NCBI GenBank assembly: GCA_013695565.1
Contig: JACDAG010000704.1
Location: forward strand, 1 to 13,536
DNA from: Bradyrhizobium sp.
GTDB taxonomy: Bacteria; Pseudomonadota; Alphaproteobacteria; Rhizobiales; Xanthobacteraceae
Direction: 5' to 3'
DNA length: 13,536 bases
Shown: positions 7,205-13,536 of the stretch, piece by piece
Layout of the letters: every line of letters starts with the position of its first letter
Position numbering within the stretch: the first letter of the stretch is position 1
Position numbers and translations under genes: made by a program
Notes under the pieces: model-generated
Database searches by the model: none
What the model was told of the DNA's origin: nothing
What the model saw: only the letters and a program-made list of their open reading frames with translations

Positions 7205-8235
7205 CGATCTATATCGACAACACCCATCTCGGACGTCATGTCACCGGGTTAGAGCGCATCACGCTCGAGCTATTCTCCGCGGACGCGCTTGCGCCGCTCG
7301 ACATTGTGCCGGTGACCGCACACGGTATCCGCCAGATGCTGACGACACAAAACCTCGGGCTGCCGATCCGGCTGGCTACCCCGTCGTCGGTCCTTGTATG
7401 TCCGGGCTTTCCACCCAGTCCGCTGCTGCGGCCTTTCGCATCGCGCGTGCTGCCCTATATCCACGACGATTTCCTGATTACACGACGGGCCGAGCTCAAC
7501 GCCCGCGCGCGGCTGTATATGGCCGGGCCCTTCAAGCTCGCGTTGCGTCATTACCCACGCTTTCTCACAAACTCCAACGACACGAGGCGGAAATTGGCCG
7601 CCCATTGTCGTACCGACGCCGAAGTGACGCTGTATCGGCCGCCGGTCCGCAACGTGTTTGGCCTGGACCCGGGGACAAGGGCCAAGCGGGATCAGCCTCC
7701 GCGGCCGTTGCGCCTGGTTGCGCTGGGAACGCTGGAGCCGCGGAAGAATTTCATGGCAGCTGCGAACATCGTCAGCGCGCTGCGCGCGCAGGGTTTTCCG
7801 GATGCGACGCTGGACATCATCGGGCGGCAAGGCTGGGGCAATGGCTGGGAGATGTTTGAAACCATGCCCGGCGTGGCGCTGCACGGGTACCAACCCGGCT
7901 ATCGCGTCAAGCAGTTGCTTCAGCGGGCTGACCTGTTCCTCTGCACCTCCCACGATGAAGGCCTTGGTCTGCCCCTGCTCGAAGCTCAGTATGGTGGACT
8001 TCCGATCGTAGCACCCGACGCGTCGGTGTTCCGTGAAGTATTGGACGATTCCGGAATCTATGTCGATCCTGCCGATCCGGCTTCGGCCGCCGGCCGGATC
8101 GCGGGCATCCTGTCTACCCGGGATTGGCGGGCGCGGTATGTTGGGCTTGCCGAGCAGAACCTGGCACGCTGGAACGCCCTGGCCGACCACGATCGCGACG
8201 CCGTTATCGAGCTGATCGCCGGCCTCGCGGCTTGA
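7201..8235 (+). CDS. GT4-type glycosyltransferase
   Basis: A 344-residue cytoplasmic GT-B glycosyltransferase, probably adding a sugar from a nucleotide donor to the growing lipid-linked EPS repeat. The C-terminal donor-binding half shows the family marks: GTLEPRKNF at residues 176-184, the loop LDIIGRQGWG, and the EX7E motif with Glu253 and Glu261 in SHDEGLGLPLLEAQYGG, followed by PIVAPDASVFREV. The N-terminal half opens IYIDNTHLGRHVTGLERIT, a Gly-containing acceptor-side start seen in short GT4 enzymes. It plays the place of GumH in xanthan loci, but the sugar cannot be told from sequence. ATG 7201 overlaps the polymerase stop as ATGA, with GGGAG eight bases before it. Confidence 0.88.
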   Translation: MTIYIDNTHLGRHVTGLERITLELFSADALAPLDIVPVTAHGIRQMLTTQNLGLPIRLATPSSVLVCPGFPPSPLLRPFASRVLPYIHDDFLITRRAELNARARLYMAGPFKLALRHYPRFLTNSNDTRRKLAAHCRTDAEVTLYRPPVRNVFGLDPGTRAKRDQPPRPLRLVALGTLEPRKNFMAAANIVSALRAQGFPDATLDIIGRQGWGNGWEMFETMPGVALHGYQPGYRVKQLLQRADLFLCTSHDEGLGLPLLEAQYGGLPIVAPDASVFREVLDDSGIYVDPADPASAAGRIAGILSTRDWRARYVGLAEQNLARWNALADHDRDAVIELIAGLAA

Positions 8236-8262
8236 CGTATCGCTTTTCGAACGATCCAGCGC

Positions 8263-8266
8263 AGGA
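8263..8266 (+). promoter_or_regulatory. Ribosome binding site choosing the TTG start at 8274
   Basis: AGGA lies seven bases before TTG 8274. The competing TTG at 8232 overlaps the upstream stop (TTGA) but has no purine-rich site before it. No ATG occurs in frame until 8391, which is inside the conserved domain. Confidence 0.45.
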
Positions 8267-8273
8267 CACGGCC

Positions 8274-9389
8274 TTGCAAGAAATAACGGGCACGACGAGG
8301 CAACTGGACGGCTTGCGGATCGTCGCCGCTTGCGCCGTGGTCGTTCTTCACTACTCGGATTACATCAAGGACCTTCCCGTCGGTAAGTTCATGGTCGACC
8401 ACACCTGGCACTTCAACCAGTTCGTGGATTTGTTCTTTGTCGTCTCCGGTTTCATCATCGCCCGTCAATATCTCCATCGGGTCGGCGAAGCCGCCTCGAC
8501 GGGACGATTTCTCTGGCGCCGTATCGCCCGGATATATCCACTGCATATGGCGACGCTCGCATTTTATGTGATCGTTGCGCTCGCGCTCCATTTCGGCCTC
8601 GCCCGGTCCGATAACCCCGCACGCTACCCGTTTTCGGACCTGCCCGCACAGCTGTTGCTGCTGCACGCCTTCGACGGCGAGCGCCTGACGTTCAATTTCC
8701 CGAGCTGGTCGCTATCAGCTGAAATGCTTTGTTATGTGCTCTTCCCAATCGTTGCCGCGATCACGGTGCGGCGCAAGGCGCTGATCATCCTGCTGATCGT
8801 ACTGCCCGCGCTGGCCAACGGCCTTTGCGCGGAGTTCATCGGTACAACGCCGTGGGCCGACTGGATCAACAAGGGCGGCGCCTTCCGGGCGCTGCCCGGC
8901 TTTAACCTCGGCGTCGCATGCTACCTCTACCGCGACCGGATCGCGGAGTGGCCCGCGATCCCCGGATCGCTCGTCATCTCGCTGACCGCGTTCATCCTTC
9001 TCGGTTCTTTCCTGTCGCCGATGGCGGCGTTGTTCGCGATCTACCTGATCGCCCTGCTTGCGATCCAGTCGGATTGTGCCAGCCGGGCAACGCTGTTTTC
9101 GGAACTGGGCTTCGATCGCTGGGCCTCACTGACCTATTCCTGCTACATGCTGCATATCCCGGTCGCAACGATCGTTCTCACCTTTGGCTCACGCCTGCTG
9201 ATGCCGGCAATATCAGGTGCGAAGCTGCTCCTGCTTCCCGTGGCCGCGATCACGCTCGCCGTGGCGAGCGTGCTTTCCCTGCGATACTTCGAGACGCCGC
9301 TGCGGCGATACCTGACGGATGCTTTCGATCGGCGTTTCGCACAGGCTGGTTCCGTTCGGGCTGTTTCCCGGCAGGAGACAGCGGGATGA
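8274..9389 (+). CDS. Acyltransferase family 3 membrane protein (OafA/GumF-like)
   Basis: With the TTG start at 8274 this is a 371-residue membrane O-acyltransferase, expected to transfer acetyl or a similar group onto an EPS sugar. It opens RQLDGLRIVAA at residue 9 and places His26 in the first membrane helix (VVLHYSD), the usual essential His. The RxxxRxYP element follows as RRIARIYPLH (Arg82-His91), and SWSLSAEMLCYVLFP (from Ser144) matches the conserved SWSLxxE motif with Glu150. About ten hydrophobic segments are present, and the near-end YSCYMLHIPV motif is also typical. No extra SGNH domain is fused. The alternative start TTG 8232 would add 14 residues and overlap the glycosyltransferase stop. 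Donor and target sugar are unknown. Confidence 0.88.
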   Translation: MQEITGTTRQLDGLRIVAACAVVVLHYSDYIKDLPVGKFMVDHTWHFNQFVDLFFVVSGFIIARQYLHRVGEAASTGRFLWRRIARIYPLHMATLAFYVIVALALHFGLARSDNPARYPFSDLPAQLLLLHAFDGERLTFNFPSWSLSAEMLCYVLFPIVAAITVRRKALIILLIVLPALANGLCAEFIGTTPWADWINKGGAFRALPGFNLGVACYLYRDRIAEWPAIPGSLVISLTAFILLGSFLSPMAALFAIYLIALLAIQSDCASRATLFSELGFDRWASLTYSCYMLHIPVATIVLTFGSRLLMPAISGAKLLLLPVAAITLAVASVLSLRYFETPLRRYLTDAFDRRFAQAGSVRAVSRQETAG

Positions 9390-10438
9390 CCACGGCAGTC
9401 AATCGATCGGCCGAGTGGACCACGGTGCGCGATATGCGCGCGCCGGCGGACAGCCGTGACGACGCGATCGATACGATGCGGGGCATCGCCATCCTGATGG
9501 TGATCGGGATCCATTCGCTGCAACAGCCGCTCGATACACCATGGGCCGTGGCGATCGACGCGGCGCTGCGCCCCTGCGTGCCGGTCTTTCTGTTCGCGTC
9601 CGGATACCTGACCGCCCTTTCAGGACGCGTACCGCTTGCGATGCGGTTGAAGGCAGCGCTCATTCCCTACGCGATCGCGTTCGTTGCCGCCTACATCTAT
9701 ATGACCCTGCACAATCCAGCCATGGACCATCGCCCTATCACCGCGTTGGCACGGTTCGGGCTCGCTTACGTCTTCGTCTACTATTATGTCTTCGTCTATG
9801 CCGGGTGCACCGTCGTCATGTGGCTGATCTTCGCCATCACGGGGACCAATACTTCCGAAGCAAAGCAGAAGCTGACGCTCGTTCTGATTCTCGCAATCGG
9901 AACCGGCTTGATGTTCGGCAGCTATGTCGACCCGGCGCTCTCCCGTCTGGGTTTTCCGGACGCCCTAATCGAAGAAGTCCGGATGCGCGACATTCCCTTC
10001 TGGTTCTCGTTCATGGCGGCGGGAGCCCTGACGGCCATGTATCCGCGCTTCGGCCAACGGAGCGCGCGAGGCATTCTTCTCGGAATCATGCTGTTCGCAT
10101 ATGTGGTTTACGCGGCGGTCCGGCTTTTCGCCATCGGCGACGCCGCGGCTTACGATTCGATCGCCTTCTTCGCCTATGCCGCGCTGCTCTGCCTTTGGCT
10201 TTTCGCCAGGCAGCCAAAATCGCCGCTGCTGGCGATGATCGGCTCCGGCAGCTACTTCATCTACCTCTGGCATATCTTCATCGTTATGGCTCTGCGCGAT
10301 CACGTGGCACTGCACCCGTTCGGGCCCGTTCTCGATTCAGCAATAATTTATGCCCTGACGGTTACATCCAGTGTCCTGGTATTGGCGGCTGTTCGACAGG
10401 TCGCTACTCGCCCTGCGCGGCGCTGGTTGGGGGCATAG
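9386..10438 (+). CDS. Second acyltransferase family 3 membrane protein
   Basis: A 350-residue membrane protein of the acyltransferase-3 group, likely a second O-acylation enzyme acting on the same polymer. After a 26-residue polar lead, IDTMRGIAILMVIGIHS carries the family His at residue 43. VPVFLFASGYL and the basic stretch RLKAALIPY resemble WecH-type members, and IGSGSYFIYLWHIF near the C-terminus matches the usual final SxxxYLxH element. It is clearly different from the preceding acyltransferase: it lacks the SWSLxxE element and has a different R-box, so the two are not recent duplicates. ATG 9386 overlaps the previous TGA as ATGA, with AGGAG at 9373-9377, eight bases before it. The pair parallels the adjacent gumF and gumG of xanthan loci, whose products acetylate different mannoses. 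Confidence 0.84.
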   Translation: MTTAVNRSAEWTTVRDMRAPADSRDDAIDTMRGIAILMVIGIHSLQQPLDTPWAVAIDAALRPCVPVFLFASGYLTALSGRVPLAMRLKAALIPYAIAFVAAYIYMTLHNPAMDHRPITALARFGLAYVFVYYYVFVYAGCTVVMWLIFAITGTNTSEAKQKLTLVLILAIGTGLMFGSYVDPALSRLGFPDALIEEVRMRDIPFWFSFMAAGALTAMYPRFGQRSARGILLGIMLFAYVVYAAVRLFAIGDAAAYDSIAFFAYAALLCLWLFARQPKSPLLAMIGSGSYFIYLWHIFIVMALRDHVALHPFGPVLDSAIIYALTVTSSVLVLAAVRQVATRPARRWLGA

Positions 10439-10441
10439 ATC

Positions 10442-11881
10442 ATGCTGCTGCGCCACACCCTGCTATATCTGCCCGCCCAACTGGTTGGACCGCTGTTCCA
10501 GCTGGTCGCGATGATCGTCTGGACCCATGTCGTCGACGAGCACACGCTTGGCATCATCACCTTGGTGACGGCGACCCATGAACTGCTGCTGATCGGCTTT
10601 CTCGCGTGGTGGTCGCAATATGCGCTGCGCTTTTTCGGGCGCTATCAGGACGATCCCGAGTCGTTGCGCTTCTATCGCACTGAAAATGTGGTGCTGCTTG
10701 CGTCAGTCATCTTGCAGTGCATCGCCGCCATCTTCATCCTGCTCGTCATCATCGCCCCCGACGCCAAGCCTGGGATTCTCCTCGCCACCTTCGGCTATGT
10801 GATCACCCGCTCCGTCAGCCTCTATATTGGTGAGCGCGCCCGCGCCCGTCACCAGATCTGGGTCTATTCCATTCAGCAGGTGTGCGGGCCCTTGATCGGA
10901 TTTGTCATTGGGCTGGTGTTGATCAAACTGCTCGGTCAATCGGCAGAATGGCCGCTGGCTGGCTACGCGATCGCGCAAATGGTCGCCATTCTCGTCGTCC
11001 TGCCGAAGATCGGCCATAGTCGCAGCTTTTGGCCGATCGACCGCGGGATCGTCGAACACGCGTTGCGGTATGGCATTCCGCTGATCATTGGCGGTGCACT
11101 TGGCTGGGTCGGGTTGAATGCATCCCGCTTCATTATCAATGAAATGGCGGGGGTGGCGGCAGCCGGACTATTCGCGGTCGGCTACGGTCTCGGACAACGC
11201 GCGGCGGCGGTCGCCGCGATGCTGGTAACGGCGGCGGCCTTCCCGCTTGCCGTGAAACGCATGGAGCACGCCGGCAGCCGGGCCGCGATGAATCAACTTG
11301 CCGACAACAGTGCGTTGTTGATCGCCATCCTGGCGCCGAGCCTGGCCGGCATCTTCATGCTCCGCGCCGAGATCGTCCATCTCTTGATCGCACTGCCATT
11401 CCAGCAGGTCACCCTCAGTATTCTCCCGCTCGCCACCCTGGCCGGCGCGATCCGGAACCTGCGCGCCCACTTTGGCGATCAGGTCTTTCTCCTGCACAAC
11501 CGAACACGCTGGATGATGGCCGTTGCCGCCATCGACGCGACGATGACCATGCTCCTCAGCGCCTTGTGTTTCCGCTATTGGGGATTTGCGGGTGCCGCCG
11601 GCGCCACGGTCGCAGCCGCACTGGCGGCTGCGATCGTCAGCTTTGCGATCGGGTTTTCGAGATTTGGCCTGACACTGCCCGTGGGGCATCTGATACGTAT
11701 CGCGCTGGCAACCCTTGCGATGGTGGCCTTGCTCAGACTGTTTCCGGAAGCGCCGTCACTTATCCATCTTGCTGCCCACATTGCAGCCGGCGCCGCAACC
11801 TATCTCGCGACGCTCGCCGTGCTCTACGCTCCATCGCTATTCAGGATACGCCGCTCACGTCCACAGCCCTCCGACGCCTGA
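10442..11881 (+). CDS. Wzx-like polysaccharide flippase (MATE/MOP superfamily)
   Basis: A 479-residue protein with about 12-14 hydrophobic segments spread over its whole length and few charged loops. It starts MLLRHTLLYLPAQLVGPLFQL, like the first helix of polysaccharide-biosynthesis MOP flippases. A typical mid-protein feature is YGIPLIIGGALGWVGLNASRFIINEMAG, where the second half of the transporter begins with conserved small residues and an Arg. The role is to move undecaprenyl-linked repeat units to the periplasmic face for the Wzy-like polymerase, as GumJ does in xanthan synthesis. It begins three bases after the previous stop, with GGGGG at 10429-10433 upstream. It is the last plus-strand gene of the packed operon and converges on the GH10 gene with 27 bp between the two stops. 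Confidence 0.85.
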   Translation: MLLRHTLLYLPAQLVGPLFQLVAMIVWTHVVDEHTLGIITLVTATHELLLIGFLAWWSQYALRFFGRYQDDPESLRFYRTENVVLLASVILQCIAAIFILLVIIAPDAKPGILLATFGYVITRSVSLYIGERARARHQIWVYSIQQVCGPLIGFVIGLVLIKLLGQSAEWPLAGYAIAQMVAILVVLPKIGHSRSFWPIDRGIVEHALRYGIPLIIGGALGWVGLNASRFIINEMAGVAAAGLFAVGYGLGQRAAAVAAMLVTAAAFPLAVKRMEHAGSRAAMNQLADNSALLIAILAPSLAGIFMLRAEIVHLLIALPFQQVTLSILPLATLAGAIRNLRAHFGDQVFLLHNRTRWMMAVAAIDATMTMLLSALCFRYWGFAGAAGATVAAALAAAIVSFAIGFSRFGLTLPVGHLIRIALATLAMVALLRLFPEAPSLIHLAAHIAAGAATYLATLAVLYAPSLFRIRRSRPQPSDA

Positions 11882-11908
11882 GACGGGAACGCGTCGCTTG
11901 CCAGGCGC

Positions 11909-13006
11909 TTACCCTTTCCTGGCCTTCTCAAAGGCGCGCGCCATGGCGAACCAGAGCGGCTTTCTCTGCATCGACGCATCGAACGGCAGAGGTCGTGGGA
12001 GCCGCTGCGCCAGCGGATCCTTTTTGCGGGCGGCATCGGTATAGAACGAGTAATTGTCGGCAAGCTCCCAGGCGATCACGACCTTGACGGCAGGAACCTG
12101 CAGCACGTTGTTCAGGAATTTCTCTGCGGTCTCGGCGATCATCGCATCCCGGGTCGGAACGTCGTCCGGAAACGTATCGTCGCGCACGTCGAATTCGGTG
12201 ATGTAAAGATCGACCTTACGCTCGGCCAACGCGTGGAGAAACTCGGCGAACCGTCCGGGATCGTGCGGATAGCGCGGCTGGAGATGTCCCTGCAATCCGA
12301 CGGCGTGCAAGGGAACGCCGGCATCCCTGAGCTCATCGACCAATCGAAGCAAACCACGGCGCACCGCCAACCCTACATCGTCGTCGCGCTCGGATTGCGC
12401 TTCGTTGAGAACCAGTTTGGTTTTCTTGTCGACCGACGCGACCCGCTCGAATGCACGGCGCACATAGCCGGTCCCGAAGGCGTCATACCAGGGTCCAAGC
12501 CGGTAACCGCCCGGCGCCTTGTGCCCGGGCCAGAACGGCTCGTTGACGACATCCCATGAATGCAGTTTGCCCAAATAGCGCGCGGCGACCGTCTCGATGT
12601 ACTCGTCGAAAAACGTCTGCCTCTCACGCGTGCTCATGCTCTTGATCCATTGTGGAACCCATTCGTTCCAGATCAGGCAATGACCGCGCATGGCGATATG
12701 ATTGCTCGCACAAAATTGCAGCAGGCGATCCGCGCTATCGAATCGTTTTGGTCCGGGTTGTGGCGCAATCGTGCCCATTTTCATTGCAATGTCCGTCGTA
12801 ATAATTCGCGTGTGTTCCGTGTACAGCGAGCGATAAGCGATGTCCTTGTCGATCACCGGTCCGGCGGCGGCGCCAAAGATAAATCCACTCTTTGCCGCAA
12901 TCGCGCCGAGGCTTTGCGATGGTGCGGCGGCAGATATGCCTCCACCACTGACAACACTTGCGCCCGCGAAAACTCCAAGCGCGCTTCGTCGCGATAACAT
13001 CCGCAT
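11909..13006 (-). CDS. Exported GH10 glycoside hydrolase (endo-beta-1,4-xylanase family)
   Basis: A 365-residue secreted glycoside hydrolase family 10 enzyme made of the catalytic TIM barrel only, with no carbohydrate-binding module. Residues 1-28 form a twin-arginine signal (LSRRSALGVF, a small-residue core, then SAAA). Catalytic residues are present: acid/base Glu156 in WDVVNEPF and nucleophile Glu271 in YITEFDVR. RGHCLIW (107-113) and GLQGHLQP (237-244) are also conserved. Three binding motifs differ from the xylanase pattern as I remember it: TTDIAMK replaces TxENxMK (70-76), Asn114 replaces the His after the GHxLxW Trp, and WELADNYSF (313-321) replaces WGxxDxxSW. Catalysis should be intact, but specificity may not be xylan. 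ATG 13006 has GGAG seven bases upstream; the ATG at 13084 lacks one and would bury the signal. Its place inside an EPS locus suggests polymer trimming or release. Confidence 0.88.
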   Translation of the reverse strand: MRMLSRRSALGVFAGASVVSGGGISAAAPSQSLGAIAAKSGFIFGAAAGPVIDKDIAYRSLYTEHTRIITTDIAMKMGTIAPQPGPKRFDSADRLLQFCASNHIAMRGHCLIWNEWVPQWIKSMSTRERQTFFDEYIETVAARYLGKLHSWDVVNEPFWPGHKAPGGYRLGPWYDAFGTGYVRRAFERVASVDKKTKLVLNEAQSERDDDVGLAVRRGLLRLVDELRDAGVPLHAVGLQGHLQPRYPHDPGRFAEFLHALAERKVDLYITEFDVRDDTFPDDVPTRDAMIAETAEKFLNNVLQVPAVKVVIAWELADNYSFYTDAARKKDPLAQRLPRPLPFDASMQRKPLWFAMARAFEKARKG

Positions 13007-13210
13007 GGCAGATCTCCATCCAGTGAATGACTCGTCGCCGCGTTGAAGAGAGTGCGATGCGACATCGCCATCCTTGCGTCGCAATAGTTCGATTTCATGA
13101 CGATGCTCGTCGAGGACGGTTCATCGCATGAAGGTTCCCGCTGCTAACGCAATGGGCATGTCGACATCTGTGAACGAGACCTCGACTCCATCGTCACCAG
13201 GAGAACGACA
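13007..13210. promoter_or_regulatory. Divergent intergenic region with clustered palindromes
   Basis: This 204-bp stretch separates the start of the GH10 gene (leftward) from the start of the GT26 gene (rightward) and must hold promoters for at least one of them. It contains three palindromic elements. GCGATG-cga-CATCGC lies at 13054-13068. An imperfect long-armed repeat pairs 13094-13105 with 13122-13132 (TTCATG..CGATG against CATCG..CATGAA, one bulged base). A perfect decamer, ATGTCGACAT, lies at 13158-13167. I could not identify a clean -35/-10 pair. AGGAG at 13199-13203 is the ribosome binding site of the GT26 gene. Confidence 0.5.
13014..13017 (-). promoter_or_regulatory. Ribosome binding site fixing the GH10 start
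   Basis: On the minus strand GGAG lies seven bases before ATG 13006-13004. It supports the start that puts the twin-arginine motif at residues 6-7. Confidence 0.55.
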
Positions 13211-13536
13211 ATGCTGGAACCGCAAACGCAGTCGCCCGCGAATCTCACTGTTGATGGCATTGCCATCAATGTTCCCTCCATTCCTGCTGCGGTGAGTTCG
13301 ATCATGTCGGCCGCACAAGACGGTGACAGCTTCAGCGTCTGTACGTTGAACCTCGATCATGTTGTTCAACTACAGAACCTGCCTGACTTCCGCGCAGCCT
13401 ATCGTCGCGCCCGCTTTGTCACGGCGGATGGTTTCCCGATCGTCATCCTGGGCCGACTGGTAGGCACATCGATCGAGCGAACCACCGGCGCCGATCTGGT
13501 CGAGCCGGTCTGCCGGGAGGCCGGCAAGAATCACCT
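13211..13536 (+). CDS. WecG/TagA/CpsF-family glycosyltransferase (GT26), partial
   Basis: Only the first 108 codons are in the window, and the frame is open to the right edge. The visible part is the N-terminal half of the WecG/TagA/CpsF fold. After LTVDGIAINV come the family motif TLNLDHVVQLQ at about residues 43-53, then FRAAYRRARFVTADGFPIV (about 58-76) with the conserved Asp-Gly, and ILGRLVG followed by ERTTGADLVEPVC. The family comprises membrane-associated inverting transferases acting on lipid-linked acceptors; GumM, the glucosyltransferase of xanthan synthesis, belongs to it. The sugar is not decidable from this fragment. ATG 13211 has AGGAG seven bases upstream. It probably begins a second plus-strand operon carrying the remaining assembly genes. 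Confidence 0.88.
   Translation, partial: MLEPQTQSPANLTVDGIAINVPSIPAAVSSIMSAAQDGDSFSVCTLNLDHVVQLQNLPDFRAAYRRARFVTADGFPIVILGRLVGTSIERTTGADLVEPVCREAGKNH

Noticed and set aside
8918..9385. Upstream extension of the second acyltransferase frame
   Set aside because: It overlaps the first acyltransferase and lacks hydrophobic pattern; ATG 9386 has a strong ribosome binding site and an ATGA overlap.
11900..11923. GCCAGG/CCTGGC inverted repeat between the convergent flippase and GH10 stops as a terminator
   Set aside because: The stem is only six base pairs with a 12-base loop, there is no T-run on either strand, and it overlaps the GH10 coding end.
1..13536. CRISPR array, tRNA/rRNA genes, insertion sequences or phage genes
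   Set aside because: I saw no spaced repeat array, no cloverleaf-like or rRNA sequence, and no transposase or integrase motifs on either strand.

Overview
The window is GC-rich DNA, probably from an alphaproteobacterium of the Bradyrhizobium/Rhodopseudomonas type (Nitrobacteraceae). That placement is inferred from codon use, protein style and gene complement, since no rRNA or taxonomic marker is present. It holds most of an exopolysaccharide (EPS) locus of the Wzx/Wzy-dependent kind, with a gene content resembling the xanthan (gum) and acetan loci.

Layout: positions 1-976 contain no intact gene that I trust. They appear to be a decayed flank. Two remnants stand out: a short frame with a hydrophobic C-terminal tail (639-722), and a 57-codon frame (807-980) that joins the N-terminal and C-terminal signature motifs of a PPP-type metallophosphoesterase while lacking the whole middle. 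From 1127 to 11881, eight genes run on the plus strand: an outer-membrane export (OPX/Wza/GumB-like) protein, a beta-barrel outer-membrane protein (BBP2-like), a polysaccharide co-polymerase fused to a BY-type tyrosine kinase (Wzc-like), a Wzy-like polymerase, a GT4 glycosyltransferase, two tandem acyltransferase-3 membrane proteins and a Wzx-like flippase. From the beta-barrel gene onward they are packed with overlaps or gaps of at most about 40 bp, so they probably form one operon. A 324-bp gap separates the OPX gene from the rest.

A Tat-exported GH10 glycoside hydrolase (11909-13006) lies on the minus strand, convergent with the flippase. A 204-bp divergent intergenic region rich in small palindromes separates it from a plus-strand WecG/TagA/CpsF (GT26) glycosyltransferase that runs off the right edge.

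Proposed working: lipid-linked repeat units are built by the GT4 and GT26 enzymes plus others outside the window. They would be decorated by the two acyltransferases, flipped by Wzx and polymerised by Wzy under control of the kinase-linked co-polymerase. Export would be through the OPX protein, possibly with the beta-barrel protein as outer-membrane partner. The GH10 enzyme is a candidate for trimming or releasing a beta-1,4-linked polymer rather than attacking plant xylan. No initiating sugar-phosphate transferase (GumD/WcaJ type) is in the window. The most interesting points are the GH10 enzyme with apparent substitutions in its substrate-binding motifs, the gum-like set with an added beta-barrel protein, and the internally deleted phosphatase beside a tyrosine-kinase locus.
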